Assembly (NCBI GenBank): GCA_024643825.1
Contig: JAHEME010000037.1
Location: 1 to 11,941 of the forward strand
Direction: 5' to 3'
Source: Chloroflexota bacterium
GTDB taxonomy: Bacteria; Chloroflexota; Anaerolineae; Aggregatilineales; UBA3940
Length of the DNA stretch: 11,941 bases
Part shown: piece after piece, positions 1-7,333 of the stretch
Layout of the letters: each line of letters starts with the position of its first letter
Position numbering within the stretch: the stretch's first letter is position 1
Translations under genes and position numbers: made by a program
Notes under the pieces: model-generated
The model's input: the letters and a program-made list of their open reading frames with translations, nothing else
Told to the model about the DNA's origin: nothing
Databases searched by the model: none

Positions 1-35
1 TGCAATGCAGTTTTCCGTAGGAAATACTGCTGTAA

Positions 36-56
36 GTAAGGGTCAGGGACCCTTAC
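36..56. repeat. Perfect 9-bp inverted repeat upstream of the formate dehydrogenases
   Basis: The arms GTAAGGGTC (36-44) and GACCCTTAC (48-56) are exact reverse complements around a 3-nt AGG centre. No T-run follows on the + strand, so it is not a typical intrinsic terminator. It could be an operator-like palindrome or a hairpin ending an upstream transcript. It lies about 225 bp before the first start codon. The rest of 1-280 shows no gene I can support and no convincing promoter. Confidence 0.5.
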
Positions 57-280
57 GACGTGCTTCAGGGCCGCTTGCCTGCGACGCTTGCCGCGACCTT
101 GAAATCCACTGTACCCGCGTGCCCACCACGCACTATGTCGGAGGCAACACAAACTGAATACCAGGTGACGGCAGTCTGATCCGTTTATCTCTCCAAAGGG
201 TGACAACCTGCATCCTGCCATAACGGGCAAAAATGATACGATGGGAGTGCAGTGTTTCCCGCAGAGAGAGGATCAACCCC

Positions 281-2380
281 ATGCTTCAGCCGGATACCGT
301 GGTACGCACCACCTGCCCCTACTGCGGGGTGGGTTGCCAGATCGACCTCCATGTGAAAGAGGGCATGATCACCAGGGCGCAGGCTCCCTTCGATGCCGCG
401 CCGAACTACGGCAAACTGTGCGTCAAGGGTCGCTTCGGTCTCGACTTCGTGTGGCATCCAGATCGGCTCACCATGCCGCTGGTTCGCAAAAATGGCGAAC
501 TGGGACCTGCTCGATGGGAAGACGCGCTGGCGCTGATCGCCGACCGTTTCGCAACCATCATCGAAGAAAGCGGCCCGGATGCCATCGCCATGCTGTGCAG
601 CGCCAAGTGCACCAACGAAGAAAACTACCTGATGCAGAAGTTCGCCCGTCAGGTCATCGGCACCCACAACATCGATCACTGTGCCCGTCTTTGACACTCT
701 AGCACAGTGACAGGCCTCGGGCAGGCCTTCGGCAGCGGTGCAATGACCAACTCAATCGAGGACATCACACAGGCGAAAGCCATCCTTGCGATTGGGACCA
801 ACACGACGGAACAGCATCCGGTACTCAGCCTCGAGATCAAGCAGGCAGTACGGAAGCACGGGGCGCAGCTCATCGTAGCCGACCCCCGCCGGATCGAACT
901 GGCAGACTTCGCAGCAGTCGTCCTTCAGCACGAAGCAGGAACCGATCTCGCGCTCCTCAATGGGCTGGCGAACATCATCCTCGCGCTGAATTTGCAGGAG
1001 GAAGCCTTCATCGCCGAACGCACGGAAAACTTCGACGCATGGCGCGCGGTGATCGATGAGTATCCCCCCGAACGGGTGAGCGCGATCACCGGAGTCCCTA
1101 CCGATGATCTGGTGAAGGCGGCCCGCATTTTCGGGGAGAATCACCCGGCCAGTATCTTCTATGCGATGGGCATCACCCAGCACACCGTCGGTCATCAGAA
1201 CGTGCTGGCGGTCGCCAATCTTTCGATGCTGACAGGAAACATGGGCATAGCGGGCGGGGGCGTGAATCCGCTTCGCGGCCAGAACAATGTGCAGGGCGCA
1301 TGTGATATGGGCGGGCTGCCCAACGTGTACCCCGGCTATCAGAAAGTGGCTGATGACGCTGCGCGCGCGAAGTTCGCCGCCTATCACGGCGTCGAGCAGC
1401 CGCCCGCCAAACCGGGCCTCACCCTCACCGAAATGATGCAGGCCGCGCACGATGGTCAGGTACGGGCGCTCTACGTGATGGGCGAGAACCCGATCATGAG
1501 CGACCCGGATGCCAATCATGTACGTGAATGCCTCGAACGGGTCGAATTCCTAGTGGTGCAGGATATCTTCCTGAATCAGACCGGGGAACTCGCCGATGTG
1601 GTGCTTCCCGCAGCGGCCTTCGCGGAGAAAGACGGCACATTCACCAACACAGAACGGCGCGTGCAGCGGGTGCGTAAAGCGATGGAGCCGCCGGGCGACG
1701 CGCGGGCTGACTGGCAGATCTTCGTCGATCTGGCGATGCGGATGGACGCTACCGGGTGGGAGTATCAGCACCCCGGCGAGATCATGGATGAGATCGCCGC
1801 GCTGACGCCGAGCTATGGCGGCATCCACTATGATCGGCTGGAAGGCGAGGGCCTGCACTGGCCTTGCCCCACATCCGAGCATCCCGGCACGCCGATCCTC
1901 CATGTGAGCAAGTTCGCGCGCGGGTTGGGGCGCTTTGCACCAGTACATCACCAGGCAGCCGCCGAACTCCCTGACGATGAGTATCCCATGATGCTCACCA
2001 CCGGACGCATTCTCCAGCACTACCACACGGGCACGATGACGCGGCGGGTCGGCGGGCTGGACTTCCTCGCACCGGAAGAACGGGTGGAGATCAACCCGAT
2101 AGACGCCGGGCCTCTCGGTATCTGCGACGGGGACTGCATTCGCATCACCTCGCGGCGGGGAACGGTCGAGGCACAGGCATGGGTCACGGAACGCCCGCGC
2201 CCCGGCTTGATCTTCATGACCTTCCACTTTGCCGAGGTACTGAGCAACGTGCTCACGAACAACGTGATCGATCCGGTTGCCAAGATTCCCGAATATAAGG
2301 TCTGTGCCGTGCGGGTAGAGCGAGTCGAGAAGCAGATTCAAGCCAGGCTGCAGTCGGGGATCGTTGCCGCTGGTTCGTAA
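281..2380 (+). CDS. fdhF: Selenocysteine-containing formate dehydrogenase catalytic subunit (FdhF type, TGA read as Sec138)
   Basis: Molybdenum/tungsten bis-MGD formate dehydrogenase, interconverting formate and CO2. The reading frame is continuous from ATG 281 to TAA 2380 except for one TGA at 692-694. With that TGA read as selenocysteine the protein has 699 residues, close to the roughly 715 of E. coli FDH-H. An N-terminal [4Fe-4S] site is formed by C12, C15, C19 and C47, with the conserved electron-relay lysine K49 in LCVKG. The active site reads DHCARL-U138-H139, and R332 in NPLRGQNNVQG matches the catalytic Arg of FDH-H. The C-terminal MGD-binding domain (about 570-690) carries TTGRILQHYHTGTMTRR and NNVIDPVAKIPEYK. 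ATG 281 is chosen because GAGAGAGG lies about 9 nt upstream and the paralogue starts at the same point; the frame is open further back to 233. There is no extra ferredoxin-like N-terminus and no beta/gamma subunit nearby, so the electron acceptor is unknown. Expression needs SelA/SelB/SelC/SelD, none of which is in the window. Confidence 0.93.
692..694 (+). other. Recoded UGA codon (selenocysteine 138)
   Basis: The TGA falls in ATCGATCACTGTGCCCGTCT-TGA, encoding IDHCARL-U, followed in the same frame by HSSTVTGLGQAFGSGAM. The tandem paralogue reads VDHCARL-C-HAGSVTGLQLAIGSSAM, so the stop replaces exactly the catalytic cysteine (TGT 2900-2902). In E. coli FdhF the same position is Sec140. A random nonsense mutation would be very unlikely to hit only this codon and leave the remaining 561 codons intact. 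Confidence 0.93.
695..741 (+). promoter_or_regulatory. Candidate bacterial SECIS element
   Basis: Directly after the UGA, AGGCCT (712-717) and AGGCCT (723-728) form a perfect 6-bp stem closing a 5-nt loop CGGGC (718-722). The loop starts 23 nt after the UGA and has a G at its second position. Both fit the bacterial SECIS rules as I recall them: an apical loop about 16-37 nt from the UGA, with a G among the first two loop bases. A possible lower stem is GCAC (702-705) with GTGC (738-741). This was folded by eye only; SelB recognition is inferred. Confidence 0.65.
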
Positions 2381-2415
2381 GTTGGGATCAGGCGTTCCAT
2401 CCGCCGACACAGTCG

Positions 2416-2424
2416 TGGTATACT
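2416..2424 (+). promoter_or_regulatory. Candidate extended -10 promoter for the second formate dehydrogenase
   Basis: TG-G-TATACT (2416-2424) is an extended -10 motif in the 84-bp gap between the two formate dehydrogenase genes, about 40 bp before the second start codon. The -35 region is poor (TTCCAT at 2395-2400, spacer 18), as is common for extended -10 promoters. It suggests that the Cys paralogue can be transcribed separately from the Sec gene. Confidence 0.4.
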
Positions 2425-2464
2425 CCCTCATCATAGCGATTCACGATCCGCCAAAGGTGAACCA

Positions 2465-4639
2465 ATGATTGAGGCAGACAAGACTGTTCTAACTACATGC
2501 CCGTTCTGCGGAGTTGGCTGTCAGGTCAATCTTCATATCAAGGATGGGATGATCTACCGGGTCGATGCGCCATTTGACATGGCCCCGAATTACGGGATGC
2601 TGTGCGTCAAAGGGCGGTTTGGCACGGATTACGTGATGCACCCATCGCGCGTCAAAACTCCGCTCATCCGCGTCAACCGCGACGAGCCACGCTCCAACCC
2701 GCCGGTATGGCGCGAAGCCACCTGGGATGAAGCCCTCGACTATGTAGCCGAGAACCTCACCCGTATCGCCAGCGAGCATGGCGGCGAAACAATTGCCGCC
2801 TATGCCTGCGCCAAAGCCACCAACGAAGATAACTACCTGCTGCAAAAGTTCATCCGCGCCAGTTTTGGGTCAAACAGCGTCGATCACTGTGCGCGGCTGT
2901 GTCATGCAGGCAGCGTCACCGGGCTTCAACTGGCGATTGGCTCCAGTGCGATGAGCAACTCCATCGCTGAGATGGAACATCTGGATACGTTCATCGTGAC
3001 CGGGTCCAACACCACCGAAACTCACCCGGTGATCAGCAATTTCCTCAAGCGAGCCGTGCGCAAGAATGGCGCAAAACTGATCGTGATCGACCCGCGCCAG
3101 ATCGAGCTAACCGATTTCGCAACTCTGTGGCTCCGTCAGAACGTAGGCTCCGATGTAGCCCTCTGGCAGGCGATGGCCCATGTGGTCGTCAACGAAGAAC
3201 TCTACGATAAGGACTTCGTTGCCCGCCGCACCGAGGGCTTCGACGACTACATCGAATCGCTGGAACACTGCACTCCCGAATGGGCCGAAGAGATCACGGG
3301 CGTTCCCGCAGAAGACATCCGTCAGGCGGCACGCACATACGCGAATGCCGGAGCCGCCGCCATCTACTGGGGCATGGGAATCTCGCAGAGCGTCCACGGG
3401 ACGGATAACACGCTCGCTGTAGCCAACCTCGCGCTGATGTGTGGTCATGTCGGCAAACCGGGCACGGGCCTGAACCCACTTCGAGGGCAGAACAACGTGC
3501 AGGGCTGCTCAGATAGCGGCGGACTGCCCCCCTACTTCACCGCCTACCAGCGCGTAGACGATGAGGCAGCGCGCCTCAAGTTTGAGGGTGCATGGGGTGG
3601 ACGTGAACTCAACCCGAAGCCGGGGTTGACCGTCACCGAGATCATGGATGGCGCGCTGGATGGCAAGATCCGCGCAATCTACATCCTCGGCGAAGACCCG
3701 ATGTCCAGCGAGCCAAACCTGGCGCACGCCCGCCACGCGATGGAGCATCTGGAGTTCATCGTGTGTCAGGATATCTTCATCAATCGTTCCGGTGAAATGG
3801 CCGATGTGATCCTGCCCTCCACCTCCTTCGCGGAGAAGGACGGCACGTTCATCAATTCGGATCGGCGGGTGCAGCGGGTACGCAAGGCCATCGAACCTAT
3901 CGGCGACTCGCGCCCTGACTGGGAAATTCTCTGCGATCTGGCCCGGCGCGTCGAAGCGCGGATGGGTGTCGAAGCCAGCGCCGGGTATGACTACGCTGAT
4001 GCCGAAGAAGTCTGGGAAGAGATGCGGAGCGTGACCCCCGATTTCTGGGGAATCACCTACGAGCGCATTGCGCGCGAAGGCGGTGTTCACTGGCCCTGCC
4101 CGGCAGCCGATCACCCCGGAACACCGTACCTGTTCGAGCAGGAGTTCCCACGAGGGCGCGGCAAGTTCTGGGAGTTGGAGTACGGCACAGACAGCGAACA
4201 GCCGGACGCGGAATATCCATTCATCCTCTCCACCGGGCGCGTACTCTTCCACTGGCATGGCGGCACAATGACGCGGCGATCTAGCCTGGATGCCATTTGG
4301 CCGGAAGCCGCCATCGAACTGCACCCCGCAGATGCGGAACGGCTCGGATTAGCAACCAGTGACTGGGTGAACGTGAAGTCGCGGCGTGGGCAGATCACGC
4401 TGCGGGTGCTGGTGACAGGCCGTTCGCCAGAGGGTGTGGTGTTCATCCCCTTCCACTTTGCCGAAGCAGCCGCCAACATTCTGACCAACAATCTGGTTGA
4501 TCCCAGGGCCAAGATCCCCGATTACAAGCTGTGCGCGGTGGCGATTGAGAAGACCTCCGCGCCAGACGACCGCCCCGAAACGGAAGTTCCGCTGACCGAA
4601 CGCGGAGCGATGCAGGATCGAGCACAGCAGGTACACTGA
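2465..4639 (+). CDS. fdhF: Formate dehydrogenase catalytic subunit, cysteine form (FdhF type, Cys146)
   Basis: A 724-residue tandem paralogue of the preceding selenoprotein, with the same architecture and high similarity throughout. It has the [4Fe-4S] ligands C12, C15, C19 and C47, K49, the catalytic C146-H147 in DHCARLCH, R340 in NPLRGQNNVQG, and a C-terminal MGD-binding domain (STGRVLFHWHGGTMTRR, NNLVDPRAKIPDYK). It oxidises formate or reduces CO2 at a Mo/W-bis-MGD centre with a Cys ligand, which in this family is usually slower than Sec. About 8 extra residues lie before the active site (near 70-80), and the C-terminus has a charged, non-conserved tail of about 25 residues. AGGTGA at 2455-2460, 4 nt before ATG 2465, fixes the start. 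It may be co-transcribed with the Sec gene (84-bp gap) or use the promoter at 2416-2424, and it ends at the terminator at 4655-4688. No hydrogenase, NAD- or quinone-linked partner subunit is adjacent, so the electron acceptor is unknown. Confidence 0.93.
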   Translation: MIEADKTVLTTCPFCGVGCQVNLHIKDGMIYRVDAPFDMAPNYGMLCVKGRFGTDYVMHPSRVKTPLIRVNRDEPRSNPPVWREATWDEALDYVAENLTRIASEHGGETIAAYACAKATNEDNYLLQKFIRASFGSNSVDHCARLCHAGSVTGLQLAIGSSAMSNSIAEMEHLDTFIVTGSNTTETHPVISNFLKRAVRKNGAKLIVIDPRQIELTDFATLWLRQNVGSDVALWQAMAHVVVNEELYDKDFVARRTEGFDDYIESLEHCTPEWAEEITGVPAEDIRQAARTYANAGAAAIYWGMGISQSVHGTDNTLAVANLALMCGHVGKPGTGLNPLRGQNNVQGCSDSGGLPPYFTAYQRVDDEAARLKFEGAWGGRELNPKPGLTVTEIMDGALDGKIRAIYILGEDPMSSEPNLAHARHAMEHLEFIVCQDIFINRSGEMADVILPSTSFAEKDGTFINSDRRVQRVRKAIEPIGDSRPDWEILCDLARRVEARMGVEASAGYDYADAEEVWEEMRSVTPDFWGITYERIAREGGVHWPCPAADHPGTPYLFEQEFPRGRGKFWELEYGTDSEQPDAEYPFILSTGRVLFHWHGGTMTRRSSLDAIWPEAAIELHPADAERLGLATSDWVNVKSRRGQITLRVLVTGRSPEGVVFIPFHFAEAAANILTNNLVDPRAKIPDYKLCAVAIEKTSAPDDRPETEVPLTERGAMQDRAQQVH

Positions 4640-4654
4640 CCAACACGTCGAATC

Positions 4655-4688
4655 AAAGAACCCGCCTCGAATGGCGGGTTCTTTTTTT
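4655..4688 (+). terminator. Intrinsic terminator after the formate dehydrogenase pair
   Basis: AAAGAACCCGCC (4655-4666) pairs perfectly with GGCGGGTTCTTT (4673-4684) around the 6-nt loop TCGAAT, giving a GC-rich 12-bp stem. The 3' arm runs into an uninterrupted seven-T tract (4682-4688). It begins 16 nt after the TGA of the second formate dehydrogenase and closes that transcription unit. Confidence 0.93.
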
Positions 4689-4781
4689 GGTTTGCAGGGG
4701 CGAATAGTTATTCAGTAAGTGATCTCACCTGCCATTTCGTTGTCGCACCAATGAAAATGAACCAGGCTGACTCGAAAGATC

Positions 4782-5606
4782 ATGGGGACAAGTTCGTATA
4801 CTCGCTGGCTCATCAAGAATAAATGGCTCCCTTCAATTCGCCAGATGGGTATCTTTTCTGCTGCCATATTCTTGATCATATTCATGAGTTTTCAGGCCAC
4901 TCTGACCGCACAAGTTCTTGCGGTTCAGATGTTGTGGTCTGGGTCTGCTGTGATATTGTGCGCCATTATTCTGGTCGCATCAGCAGCTTCGGTTGTCCTG
5001 ACAATGAGAGAGATTCGCAGTGGGCGGCGCAATCTCCTGCGCCTGGCAAATGTCAGCCGCAAGGCTCTCATTTACGGTTATGTATTCAATGCGCTCTACC
5101 ACATCCGGTTCTTGTTGATGGCGGCTGTTGGTCTCATTCCTATCATCGTCGTAGGATGGGCATACCATCTGGCTGCTGGAGAATGGTTTCAGCGATGCCT
5201 AGCAGGCGCAACAACTTGCCAATACGCCAATACCCAACTTCGTCTGGATCAACTTGCCATCTTGCTGCTGATTTCGGTTGTCATGGCGCTCGCAACTGTC
5301 AGCACTCTTTTGACCAATACAGCCATTGGTATCTGGATGGCGCTTCGCTGGCATGATAGAGAACTGGCGCTTGGTAGTGCCATTCTACTGGAATTGGTCG
5401 GAGAAGTGCCTACAATCTTCTTCTTTGTCCTTTACATTGCTGCATCGTTGTACATTGTTCTGGGACATGATCAGTGGTTGGCGATCCCTGTTTTATTCGT
5501 AGCTACCCTGTTAGGAATCGCGCCTTTGCCACTGATTGGTCTCACCAGCCTTGACGCTGCTGAGAAGTGGGCATGGCACCAGCTTGAGAACGACCAGCCT
5601 TTGTGA
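4782..5606 (+). CDS. Hypothetical multi-pass membrane protein
   Basis: I do not recognise this 274-residue protein. It is strongly hydrophobic, with about six predicted membrane spans near residues 22-45, 50-74, 108-130, 157-187, 208-228 and 232-255. Positively charged stretches (8-20; 77-94, rich in Arg; 189-193) place the N-terminus, the 75-107 loop and the C-terminus in the cytoplasm. The largest outside loop (131-156) holds two cysteines, C139 and C146, which could form a disulfide. No ATP-binding, protease or enzyme motif is visible. It stands alone: the terminator at 4655-4688 separates it from the formate dehydrogenases, and the next gene converges on it. ATG 4782 has only a weak GAAAGA upstream, but two nearby ATGs (4751, 4757) are out of frame. 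Its base composition looks more AT-rich than the genes to its left. It might be a permease-like component of a transporter, but nothing proves this. Confidence 0.75.
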   Translation: MGTSSYTRWLIKNKWLPSIRQMGIFSAAIFLIIFMSFQATLTAQVLAVQMLWSGSAVILCAIILVASAASVVLTMREIRSGRRNLLRLANVSRKALIYGYVFNALYHIRFLLMAAVGLIPIIVVGWAYHLAAGEWFQRCLAGATTCQYANTQLRLDQLAILLLISVVMALATVSTLLTNTAIGIWMALRWHDRELALGSAILLELVGEVPTIFFFVLYIAASLYIVLGHDQWLAIPVLFVATLLGIAPLPLIGLTSLDAAEKWAWHQLENDQPL

Positions 5607-5680
5607 TGACGGCAGCGAATTGATAGTCAGAATCTCAGTTCACAGACGAACCAGCTTCAAGTGACTTAAGGTGTTGATGA

Positions 5681-6343
5681 TCAAGCCAGTCTAAGCAGTT
5701 GATCGGCTACTGATCCAAGATCGGGCCCAATAATATCTGGCGTTTCATCGGTCTCTCCCAGAACCATCCCTGGACGAGCGACAAAAGCAGCCTTTGCCCC
5801 CGCACGAATCGCTCCGGTCACATCCCAGTTGTGAGCAGCCACCAATCGAATATCGCTAATGGGAACTCCGAATTCCTGCGCAGCATGGTGATAGGGTTCT
5901 GGCGCTGGCTTGAACAGCTTAACAGAATCGACCGTAAGCTGACGTTCGAAGAAGTCCGTGAGTTTGGCAAACTCCAGTTGCGCTGCCAGTGCCGGGGGAG
6001 GGGAGTTCGTGAGCGTTGCCATCCGAACCCCGGCATCCTTCAGCCGCGCCAATGCAGCCGGAACTTCGGGATGCGGCGGGAGTGCTCGCATCTGGGCAGT
6101 GATGGTATCAACGTCTGCGGGTGATAGCTCCACTCCTTTGCGAACAGCCGTCATTCGCAGCGCATCTTTGCCCAGCACGTCGAATGGCTGGTAGGTACGG
6201 GTGATGGTCGCGACCAACGAATGACGCAGCATCTGTCCGAACCACTCGCTCATTACCTGTGGGCTGCCGAACCATTTCTCAAAGTGTGGGCCAAGCGGAC
6301 TCAAGTCCAGAAGTGTAGCATTTACATCGAAGACCAGGATCAT
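5681..6343 (-). CDS. HAD superfamily type II, 2-haloacid dehalogenase-like protein
   Basis: A cytosolic HAD hydrolase of 220 residues, close to the L-2-haloacid dehalogenase family length. Motif I is FDVNATLLD with nucleophile D6 and T10; motif II is LTNS (T112-N113); motif III is K145 in LFKPAPEPY, with Y151; motif IV is AAHNWD with D174. The family swaps halide for hydroxyl on 2-haloacids through an Asp ester. Aligned by eye to L-DEX (from memory: R41, S175, N177), the halide-binding Arg appears replaced (about A45), and Ser/Asn of motif IV are A169/H171. True dehalogenation is therefore doubtful; a phosphatase-like or other HAD reaction is possible. ATG 6343 is preceded by AGGAAAGGG. It lies downstream of the MalG-like permease, separated by 82 bp containing a hairpin, so it may be read through from the transporter operon at reduced level. 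Confidence 0.85.
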   Translation of the reverse strand: MILVFDVNATLLDLSPLGPHFEKWFGSPQVMSEWFGQMLRHSLVATITRTYQPFDVLGKDALRMTAVRKGVELSPADVDTITAQMRALPPHPEVPAALARLKDAGVRMATLTNSPPPALAAQLEFAKLTDFFERQLTVDSVKLFKPAPEPYHHAAQEFGVPISDIRLVAAHNWDVTGAIRAGAKAAFVARPGMVLGETDETPDIIGPDLGSVADQLLRLA

Positions 6344-6363
6344 ACGATTCCCTTTCCTATTAA

Positions 6364-6397
6364 AGGATCAACCCTGATTTGGGTCAGGGTCGATCCT
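6364..6397 (-). terminator. Hairpin between the MalG-like permease and the HAD gene (weak terminator or attenuator)
   Basis: On the minus strand the arms GGATCGACCCTGA and TCAGGGTTGATCC pair over 13 bp (one G-U) around CCCAAA, with one more flanking A-T pair. The 3' side runs into TTTAAT, a short and imperfect U-tract. It begins about 28 nt after the permease stop codon and ends about 20 nt before the HAD start codon. This could reduce rather than abolish transcription into the HAD gene. Confidence 0.6.
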
Positions 6398-6425
6398 GTT
6401 TGACTATTCTTTTTCGGCTGCAAGT

Positions 6426-7331
6426 TTATCCCTTCACAGCGCCCATCGTAAAACCGGAGATCAGGCGATCCAAAACCAGATTGTAGAGTATCCCTACCGG
6501 GATCGCGACGATAATTGTGGCAGCACTCAGCCCCTGCCAGAAGAACACATCGCCCCGAATTAGTTCTGTGGGAACCCCAACGCTAAGTGTTCGTTGAGCA
6601 GACGAAGAAATAAAGGTCAGCGCATAGATGAACTCGTGCAAAGTCAGCGTGAAAGTGAACACGACCACCGCGATGATGCCAGATAGAGAGAGAGGCATAA
6701 CTACCTTCAGGAAGGCAGCGGCCCTGCTGTAACCATCCACCATAGCGGCTTCTTCAAGATCCTTCGGGATCGATTTGAAGAACCCCATCAACAGCCACGT
6801 AGAGAACGGAATAGAGATGGTTGGGTAGACGACGATCAGCGACCAGATTGTATCATTCAGATGGAGAGCAACCACCATGCGGAAGAGTGGAAGAAACAAC
6901 AAAGTTGGTGGAACCAGATAGACCATGAAGATAGCGATGCCTGCTCGTTCGCCCCATTTGCCTGTTAACCGGGCTAGACTGTAGGCGGCGGGAATGGCGA
7001 TAGCCAGGGTAATCAAAACTACCACCAAGCCAACAAAGACGGAATTGCGCAGAAAGACTACGTAATTCGTCTCCTTGAACAACTGCGTGATGTGAAAGAG
7101 AGTGGGCGGATCGTTGAAGAAGAATGGGAAGTTCTGAGGGCGGTAGAGATCCTGATCCTCCCGAAACGTATTGATCATTAGAACGAGGAAGGGGAAGAAG
7201 GCAAACAGGCACATAAGCCCAACCGTAGTATAGAGTGCGACCTGCCTCAGAATCGCGTTGATTGTCTCCCTGAATCGCTGGTTGGCGGCCAATCCTTCAC
7301 CTTTCCTTGAGATGATTTCCTGGTTGTTCAA
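6426..7331 (-). CDS. ABC transporter permease, MalG-like (CUT1 family)
   Basis: The second inner-membrane permease of the importer, 301 residues, with about six spans; the first is near 33-55. The MalG-type EAA loop that docks on the ATPase is at about 191-217 (DLEEAAMVDGYSRAAAFLKVVMPLS). The C-terminus, GFTMGAVKG, is typical of MalG-like permeases. The start codon is TTG at 7331, chosen because GGAGGT lies 9 nt upstream inside the end of the preceding gene and no suitable in-frame ATG is nearby. Only 2 bp separate it from the stop of the MalF-like permease, indicating translational coupling. It pairs with that permease to form the channel. The substrate is not evident; the family mostly moves sugars, sugar alcohols and glycerol phosphates. 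Confidence 0.93.
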   Translation of the reverse strand: MNNQEIISRKGEGLAANQRFRETINAILRQVALYTTVGLMCLFAFFPFLVLMINTFREDQDLYRPQNFPFFFNDPPTLFHITQLFKETNYVVFLRNSVFVGLVVVLITLAIAIPAAYSLARLTGKWGERAGIAIFMVYLVPPTLLFLPLFRMVVALHLNDTIWSLIVVYPTISIPFSTWLLMGFFKSIPKDLEEAAMVDGYSRAAAFLKVVMPLSLSGIIAVVVFTFTLTLHEFIYALTFISSSAQRTLSVGVPTELIRGDVFFWQGLSAATIIVAIPVGILYNLVLDRLISGFTMGAVKG

Positions 7332-7333
7332 GA

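Noticed and set aside
2..157. Open frame of 51 codons on the + strand at the left edge, possibly the end of an upstream gene
   Set aside because: The translation resembles nothing I recognise, it runs through the palindrome at 36-56, and an open stretch of this length is expected by chance in GC-rich DNA.
190..245. Promoter for the first formate dehydrogenase (GTGACA near 200, CATAAC or GATACG as -10)
   Set aside because: No -35/-10 pair has acceptable spacing; the real promoter may lie further upstream or be of another sigma type.
692..694. Reading the TGA as a nonsense mutation, making the first formate dehydrogenase a pseudogene with a restart at GTG 707
   Set aside because: The stop hits only the Sec/Cys position, the frame and every other active-site residue are intact, and a SECIS-like hairpin follows. 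A product from 707 would lack the Fe-S domain and the catalytic residue.
752..1519. Long minus-strand open frames opposite the formate dehydrogenases (also 1550-2434 and 3509-4324)
   Set aside because: They are antisense shadows of a GC-rich, strongly conserved coding frame, with no recognisable domains.
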